From the NCBI GenBank assembly GCA_035934385.1, contig DASYXY010000014.1, positions 124,001 to 188,000 of the forward strand: a stretch of DNA of 64,000 nt. The letters are read 5' to 3'. Positions 60,801 through 64,000 of the stretch are shown piece by piece. Origin of the DNA: CF-118 sp035934385 (lineage in GTDB: Bacteria; Chloroflexota; Dormibacteria; Dormibacterales; Dormibacteraceae). How positions within the stretch are numbered: position 1 is the first letter of the stretch; each line of letters opens with the position of its first letter. Under the pieces are notes generated by a model that was given only the letters and a program-made list of their open reading frames with translations, did not search any database and was not told the DNA's origin. Position numbers and translations under genes: made by a program.

Positions 60801-60872
60801 CTTGGGCCGCAGCACGCGGAGCGGCCTTGCGTGCTTTGCGCCTACCGCCCGATCTGCAAGGACCGCCGTTGA
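57831..60872 (+). CDS. UvrD-like helicase with C-terminal RecB-type nuclease (AdnAB-type, second subunit)
   Basis: 1013-residue partner of the preceding helicase. It has the Q-motif SAEQAAAA near residue 9, Walker A AAGPGTGKTYT at 28-38, motif II LLVDEFQDTNR near 267, VGDAKQSIYGWRDAE near 302, IHAAKGLEFPVVF near 620 and YVGLTRAKDELYV near 690. The C-terminal nuclease shows DFELCPVRYRF near 800, GLVDRVCELDG near 900 and LIDYKTN near 912, and a final Cys set CVLCAYRPICKDRR. Both subunits keep motor and nuclease motifs, unlike AddB. Which one is AdnA or AdnB cannot be settled by eye. Confidence 0.88.
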   Translation: MSQLVTSLSAEQAAAAHAGPDGAFLIAAGPGTGKTYTATERFCWLVEQGVPPDRILAVTFNDRAADELRERITAELARRRPELGAQVMDGAWIGTFHGTCARLLEEFAYLVGAPRELRVLDDAGQRLFEQALITKLSSGTAAPLDPDSFVALSVEELDELLRLGLRFVLKLKGRGIRPDQFHRRAHELHQHHWPGLPETNGEQQGGNPNLAARAEREAIDVLHLIYRTYEESLAEAGLRDFDDLILAVIDAVERVPEFRARCRERFRYLLVDEFQDTNRIQLDLIRLLSAEGFGNVSAVGDAKQSIYGWRDAEIENIRSRFGGRRLPLTHNRRSYQEILDCATDFIRRDPDFETEPELVATRGPGGRSVTVLMAPDSRTEARSVAESIRRLHRSGRKLSDIAILSHSVRMLPREFEDELRRQGIPYLTSGGSGFFDRQEIKDVLGLVRLTENPMDDGALVRVLQGPIVRLDDRALYKLASRRFERRGMRLRDCFEESRREGFPEMSSRVAEQAAALIAITDRLGGMRDALTVADILNRLLEESGYLRWAELRAQRDGSPRALLNLRKVFQLAAFFERDLVLAGIGDFVRHLDQVIDADLPVGEALERIATADAVSLLTIHAAKGLEFPVVFLVNLRPPRPRDTERLFFDPDGLGFVMKNWRGEKHPRYVATSPGAPAVALATGERRRVVYVGLTRAKDELYVTATREEQTTAEVEVGDHDHFAEIVSWALAHAEEATVVEAEQLELPAIEPSGEAQNGAAAMVAEIFDSYELVRPRAEDAKPRVAPEPELSFSDVHDFELCPVRYRFRRVWGTPAPPDELLNRAARDSRSSELGAAVHAALAAWHAAGPDADLHALYAGPEAGVAMLERYAAHPLARARTLGVELEFNLRLAGARIRGLVDRVCELDGRTILIDYKTNTSLDEKLRDAYSLQLRLYRVAAGRGLLLGGTSPDLVLFDMRRGEAISVTPDDAAVHERVGAAVSKIAARDFALGPQHAERPCVLCAYRPICKDRR

Positions 60873-61174
60873 CCGCAGAGCCGCCTGCCGAGCGGTACTT
60901 CGAGCGGAGGCAGATCAGAGAGGCGATCGCTTTCGCCGAAGCCGGCGGGATCGCGGTGCATCGCAATTTCGACTACTACCACGGCTCGACCATCAGGGGG
61001 ATGCGCCGCGAGCGGCCGTTTCTTCACGTGATCGGACTGCGGCCGAGGCTGGAGGAGTGGGGCCGCAAGTACGGCCTGCGGCCCGAGTGGATCCAGCCTG
61101 AGAAGCGCCGCCGAGTGGCGCATTACGACGTCTTCGGAGCCTTCGCCCAGGAACTGATCAACCGCCTCACTTGA
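60869..61174 (+). CDS. Conserved hypothetical protein in the AdnAB-like operon
   Basis: 101-residue soluble, strongly charged protein with AIAFAEAGGIAVHRNFDYYH and LEEWGRKYGLRPEWIQPEKR, rich in Arg, Tyr and Trp. No family recognised. The TTG start overlaps the stop of the helicase gene (TTGA), so it is translationally coupled to it. That suggests a small accessory subunit of the nuclease or a DNA-end binding factor (inference). The stop overlaps the -35 box of the next gene. Confidence 0.6.
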   Translation: MTAEPPAERYFERRQIREAIAFAEAGGIAVHRNFDYYHGSTIRGMRRERPFLHVIGLRPRLEEWGRKYGLRPEWIQPEKRRRVAHYDVFGAFAQELINRLT

Positions 61175-61210
61175 CACGGCATGACGCGTTGCGTTATGAT
61201 GCAATGCGTC
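61171..61210 (+). promoter_or_regulatory. Strong sigma-70-like promoter with embedded operator
   Basis: TTGACA (61171-61176) and TATGAT (61195-61200) are 18 bases apart, the closest match to consensus I found in the window. GACGCGTTGC (61183-61192) and GCAATGCGTC (61201-61210) form a 9-of-10 inverted repeat that encloses the -10 box, the place for a repressor to block RNA polymerase. Confidence 0.75.
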
Positions 61211-61242
61211 AAACAGACGAAAAAACTCAAGGAGACGAATCG

Positions 61243-61725
61243 ATGAGCACGGAGATCAAGGACATGAGGGAAACGGTGGAAGAGGTCGCCTTCGGCGCCG
61301 CTGAAACGGCGGCCGAGCTGGCGAGCAACCCGATCGGATCGGTCCGCCGGCAGGTGAAGAGCCTGGAGCGCAAGGGGACGCCGACCGCTCGCAAGGTCAA
61401 CCGCCGCGTGAACGCAGGGATCGACGCCGCGACCGAGCCCGCGAGGGACGCCTTCAAGGTGATCAGCCAGACCGCCTCGAAGGTGGCGGACGAGCTGGTG
61501 CCGGAGAAGGTCGTGCTGCGCGGCCTGCGCCAGATCAAGTCCCAGGCGAAGCGGCACGACGCGGTCGGCCAGGTGGCGAAGCGCACGCTGCGCCTGTTCA
61601 ACCGTTCCTTCAAGACGGTCGCCCGGGTGGCCACGCGGTTTGAGGCCGCAAGCGAGCTCGCGCCCGCATCGAAGCCGGCTGCGAAGCCCGCGACGACCCG
61701 ACGCCCGCGCCGCCGCGCGGCCTAG
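61243..61725 (+). CDS. Small basic helical protein, phasin- or histone-like
   Basis: 160-residue, Lys/Arg- and Ala-rich protein with long amphipathic helices (ETVEEVAFGAAETAAEL, TARKVNRRVNAGIDAATEP) and a Pro/Ala/Lys/Arg tail (SKPAAKPATTRRPRRRAA). It resembles phasins in the helical part and H1-like nucleoid proteins in the tail; I cannot choose. AAGGAGA precedes the ATG at 61243. It has its own strong promoter and a perfect terminator, so it is probably abundant and monocistronic. Confidence 0.6.
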   Translation: MSTEIKDMRETVEEVAFGAAETAAELASNPIGSVRRQVKSLERKGTPTARKVNRRVNAGIDAATEPARDAFKVISQTASKVADELVPEKVVLRGLRQIKSQAKRHDAVGQVAKRTLRLFNRSFKTVARVATRFEAASELAPASKPAAKPATTRRPRRRAA

Positions 61726-61744
61726 TCACACCCGAACAATTAGA

Positions 61745-61771
61745 GGGCGGCCCGACGGGCCGCCCTTTTTT
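61745..61771 (+). terminator. Rho-independent terminator
   Basis: GGGCGGCCC (61745-61753), loop GAC, GGGCCGCCC (61757-61765), then six T (61766-61771). A textbook terminator 19 bases after the basic protein gene. It also insulates the PfkB gene, whose -10-like TACCGT follows at 61777. Confidence 0.93.
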
Positions 61772-61789
61772 GTTGCTACCGTTCGGCCG

Positions 61790-62740
61790 ATGGTCGTCTG
61801 CACCGGCTCGATCGCCTACGACTACATCCTGAATTTCAAGGGCCGCTTCCGGGAGCACATCCTCCCCGATAAGACGCACATCCTCAACCTGAGCTTCCTG
61901 GTCGACGAGCTGCACAAGCGGCGCGGCGGCGTTGCCGGCAACTACGCGTACAACCTGTCGCTGCTTGGCTACCCGGCCGCGGTGCTCGCGACGGCGGGCA
62001 GCGACGCGGCCGAGTACCGCGCGTGGCTCGAGGCAAAAGGTATCGACTGCACGGGCCTGCGCCTGATGGACGGCGAGATCACCGCCACCGGTTTCACCAC
62101 CACCGACATGGACGACAACCAGATCACGGGTTACTACGGTGGCGCCATGCGCAGGGCCGCGATGCTCGGCCTCGACGACACCTCGCCAGGCGTGGAGGCG
62201 GTGGTGATCGGTCCCAACGATCCGGCCGCGATGATGCGACTCTCGCGCGAGTGCCGCGATCGCGGCGTTCCATTTGTGTTCGATCCGGCGCACCAGCTGC
62301 CGCACCTGAGCGGGAGCGACCTCGATTCCGCGGCGTCGGGCGCGTGGATCTTGATCGGCAATGACTACGAGATCGAGCTCATCAAGGAGCGGATGAGCTG
62401 CGACGACGGCCGTCTGCTCGAGTGCGCAGAGATGGTGGTGACCACGCTGGGACGCCTTGGATCGCGCATCGCGACCGCCGATGGCGTCGAGGAGATCCCT
62501 CCGGCGCCGGCGCGACGCGAGGTGGATCCAACCGGCGCAGGCGACGCGTACCGCGCCGGCCTGGTGGCGGGACTGCTGCGAGGCCTGGACGTCGCGACCT
62601 CAGGTCGGGTCGCATCGCTCGCGGCCACGTACGCGATCGAGCAGGTCGGCACGGCCGAGCATGCGTACACAAAGCACGAGTTCGTTGGACGCTATCGCGA
62701 CTCGTTTGGCGCCGAGCTGCCGGTGAGGTTCTTCGGCTAG
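61790..62740 (+). CDS. PfkB-family carbohydrate/nucleoside kinase (adenosine kinase-like)
   Basis: 316-residue kinase. N-terminal VVCTGSIAYDYILNFKGRF and the RRGGVAGNYAYNLSLLGYP segment match adenosine kinase-like PfkB enzymes. The catalytic base and anion hole are in VDPTGAGDAYRAGLVAGLL near residue 242. The ATG at 61790 lies 7 bases after TACCGT, so the mRNA is probably leaderless. Substrate could be adenosine, another nucleoside or a sugar. It is convergent with the ABC-2 permease gene. Confidence 0.85.
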   Translation: MVVCTGSIAYDYILNFKGRFREHILPDKTHILNLSFLVDELHKRRGGVAGNYAYNLSLLGYPAAVLATAGSDAAEYRAWLEAKGIDCTGLRLMDGEITATGFTTTDMDDNQITGYYGGAMRRAAMLGLDDTSPGVEAVVIGPNDPAAMMRLSRECRDRGVPFVFDPAHQLPHLSGSDLDSAASGAWILIGNDYEIELIKERMSCDDGRLLECAEMVVTTLGRLGSRIATADGVEEIPPAPARREVDPTGAGDAYRAGLVAGLLRGLDVATSGRVASLAATYAIEQVGTAEHAYTKHEFVGRYRDSFGAELPVRFFG

Positions 62741-62743
62741 CTG

Positions 62744-63508
62744 CTACGCGAACTTGGCGGCGGTGTCGCGGCGATACGCCCACATCGCAAGCGCAAAGAA
62801 CCCGACCGCATAAGCAAGCAGGTAGAGCACGTCAGTCGACACGGCGCGGTCGGTTGGGTATCCAATCGCGTTCCACCCCAGCTCCACGAACGGGTTGAGC
62901 GGCAGGTAGGGCGCCAGGCCCCTGATGAAATCGGGCAGCTGATTGACGGGGATGAAGATGCCCGACGCGAAAGCGACTGGCAGGTAGACGAAGTTGATCA
63001 CGGCCGGCGCTGCGTTCGGGCCGACCAGATAACCGAAGCCGAGGCCCAGCCCGATGAAAGGAATCGATCCCAGGAGCAGTCGTGCGGCCAGCGCCACCCA
63101 GGTGCCGGCCCCCAGGCTGACGCTCGCAGTGAAGTGGGCGAACACGAACAAGACGACGAGGGCGATCAGCGCGAATACCGCGGCGTTGACCACCTTGGCC
63201 AGCAGGTAGATCGCCGGGGGAAGGGGGCTGGCGCGGAGCAGCAGGTCCTGCTTCTGTCCGCGTTCGATCGCGAGCGCCATGCCGAACGAGAAGACCATGA
63301 CGTTGCCCACCGTGTAAGCGGCCATGGACGCCATCACGTACGTGCCGACTGTGATCACCGCGCCCGTGTAGAGCGGCGACGTCGCATGCTGCAGGCCGAA
63401 GAAAGTGAAGATGATCAGCGGAAGCCCGAGGCTGAAAAATGCAAACGCGGGCACGCGCCAGAACTTGATCATCTCGGCTCGGACCTGCATCAGGAAGACG
63501 CGTGCCAT
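62744..63508 (-). CDS. ABC-2 type exporter permease
   Basis: 254-residue membrane protein with six hydrophobic segments and a conserved ABC-2 layout: short cytoplasmic start (VRAEMIKFWRVPAFAFFSLG), MALAIERGQKQDLLLRASPL near 80, and PVAFASGIFIPVNQLPDFIRG near 180. Its ATG overlaps the ATPase stop (TGATG). Exports a drug, lipid or antibiotic-like compound; substrate unknown. Confidence 0.87.
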   Translation of the reverse strand: MARVFLMQVRAEMIKFWRVPAFAFFSLGLPLIIFTFFGLQHATSPLYTGAVITVGTYVMASMAAYTVGNVMVFSFGMALAIERGQKQDLLLRASPLPPAIYLLAKVVNAAVFALIALVVLFVFAHFTASVSLGAGTWVALAARLLLGSIPFIGLGLGFGYLVGPNAAPAVINFVYLPVAFASGIFIPVNQLPDFIRGLAPYLPLNPFVELGWNAIGYPTDRAVSTDVLYLLAYAVGFFALAMWAYRRDTAAKFA

Positions 63509-64000
63509 CAGCCGCCTCCAGTGAGGCTGAGGAAGGCTTCCTCGAGATCCGCGCCGCGCACCTCGAGGTTCGACATGTCGACGTTGCGCCGGAACAGCTC
63601 GCGCAGCACGGCCTGCGGGTCGTTGGTCATGAGAGTCACCCGATGATCGCTGACGTCGGAGGCGCTCACGGGTAGCCCGTTGAGCGTGGCAGCATCAAGG
63701 CCGTCCGAGGTCGTGAAAGTGATCTTGCTGCCGGCGACGCGCGATTTGATGTCCGCCGGGCTGCCGTCGGCGATGACTTTGCCCTTGTCGATGACGAGCA
63801 CGCGCTCCGCCAGCTCGTCCGCCTCCTCGAGATAGTGGGTCGTCAGCAGAACGGTCTTGCCGCGTGCTGAGAAATCGCGGATTGCGTTGATGAAGCCTCG
63901 CCGTCCCTCGACGTCCATCCCGACCGTCGGCTCATCGAGGAACAGGATCTCGGGATCGCCGCAGATCGCGAGCGCGAAGTAGAGGCGCTGCGTCTGCCCG
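63508..64000 (-). CDS. ABC-2 exporter ATP-binding protein, 3' part
   Basis: C-terminal part of an ATPase; its 5' half lies beyond the window end. The visible start has a signature-type GQTQRLYFALAICGDP, then Walker B ILFLDEPTVGMD and the H-loop VLLTTHYLEEADELAERVLV. The C-terminal extension after about 95 residues is the usual DrrA/CcmA-like accessory domain. It pairs with the permease immediately downstream. Confidence 0.9.
   Translation of the reverse strand, partial: GQTQRLYFALAICGDPEILFLDEPTVGMDVEGRRGFINAIRDFSARGKTVLLTTHYLEEADELAERVLVIDKGKVIADGSPADIKSRVAGSKITFTTSDGLDAATLNGLPVSASDVSDHRVTLMTNDPQAVLRELFRRNVDMSNLEVRGADLEEAFLSLTGGG

Noticed and set aside
1..64000. Mobile elements, CRISPR arrays, prophage or integrase genes
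   Set aside because: No transposase, integrase, spaced direct repeats or flanking terminal repeats were recognised.

Overview
This 64 kb window is GC-rich, gene-dense bacterial chromosome with no rRNA, tRNA, insertion sequence, CRISPR array or prophage that I can recognise. Many junctions are 4-base ATGA/GTGA/TTGA overlaps, GTG and TTG starts are frequent, and a -10-like hexamer sits 7-10 bases before many starts, which suggests leaderless mRNAs. Together with the tandem AdnAB-like helicase-nucleases and abundant Ala/Pro/Ser-rich lipoproteins, this points to a free-living soil-type lineage of the Actinobacteria/Chloroflexota kind. No marker gene fixes the taxon, so that placement is a guess.

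Layout. 1-11.2 kb: end of an osmoprotectant (OpuC-type) ABC transporter, lipoate ligase with a hot-dog thioesterase, a TIM-barrel isomerase, an acyl-CoA synthetase, three lipoprotein or secreted genes with a degenerate gene fragment, a HIT protein and an SF1 helicase. 11.3-27.2 kb: a corrinoid-dependent C1 cluster. mttB and a cyclohydrolase gene converge on the operon mtgC-mtgA-RACo-DUF1638-small protein-DinB. A divergent iclR gene leads into an ABC transporter, a metallophosphoesterase, metF and fhs. 27.2-31.4 kb: small secreted protein, beta-propeller lipoprotein and a two-component system. 31.4-48.5 kb: choline/ethanolamine kinase-like protein, two FAD-GcvT demethylating dehydrogenases, EtfAB with a membrane Fe-S oxidoreductase, VOC protein, nucleotidyltransferase, aldehyde dehydrogenase, Fe-alcohol dehydrogenase, APC permease, second metallophosphoesterase and a GntR regulator. 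48.6-64 kb: MFS transporter, CPBP protease, DsbA-like protein, sigma-region-4/membrane fusion, two membrane glycosyltransferases, the AdnAB-like pair, a small basic protein with strong transcription signals, a PfkB kinase and an ABC-2 exporter cut by the window end.

How the genes may work together (inference). The 11-48 kb genes read as a quaternary-amine (choline/glycine betaine) catabolic island. Choline would be oxidised to betaine by the Fe-alcohol and aldehyde dehydrogenases. The first methyl group would go through MttB, the corrinoid protein and the THF methyltransferase to methyl-THF, with RACo reactivating the cofactor. The remaining methyl groups would be removed by the flavin-GcvT dehydrogenases, which feed ETF and the Fe-S oxidoreductase. 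MetF, the cyclohydrolase and Fhs would oxidise the C1 unit to formate with ATP gain. A methylene-THF dehydrogenase (FolD) is not in the window. Combining an anaerobe-type corrinoid first step with oxidative later steps is the most interesting feature here.
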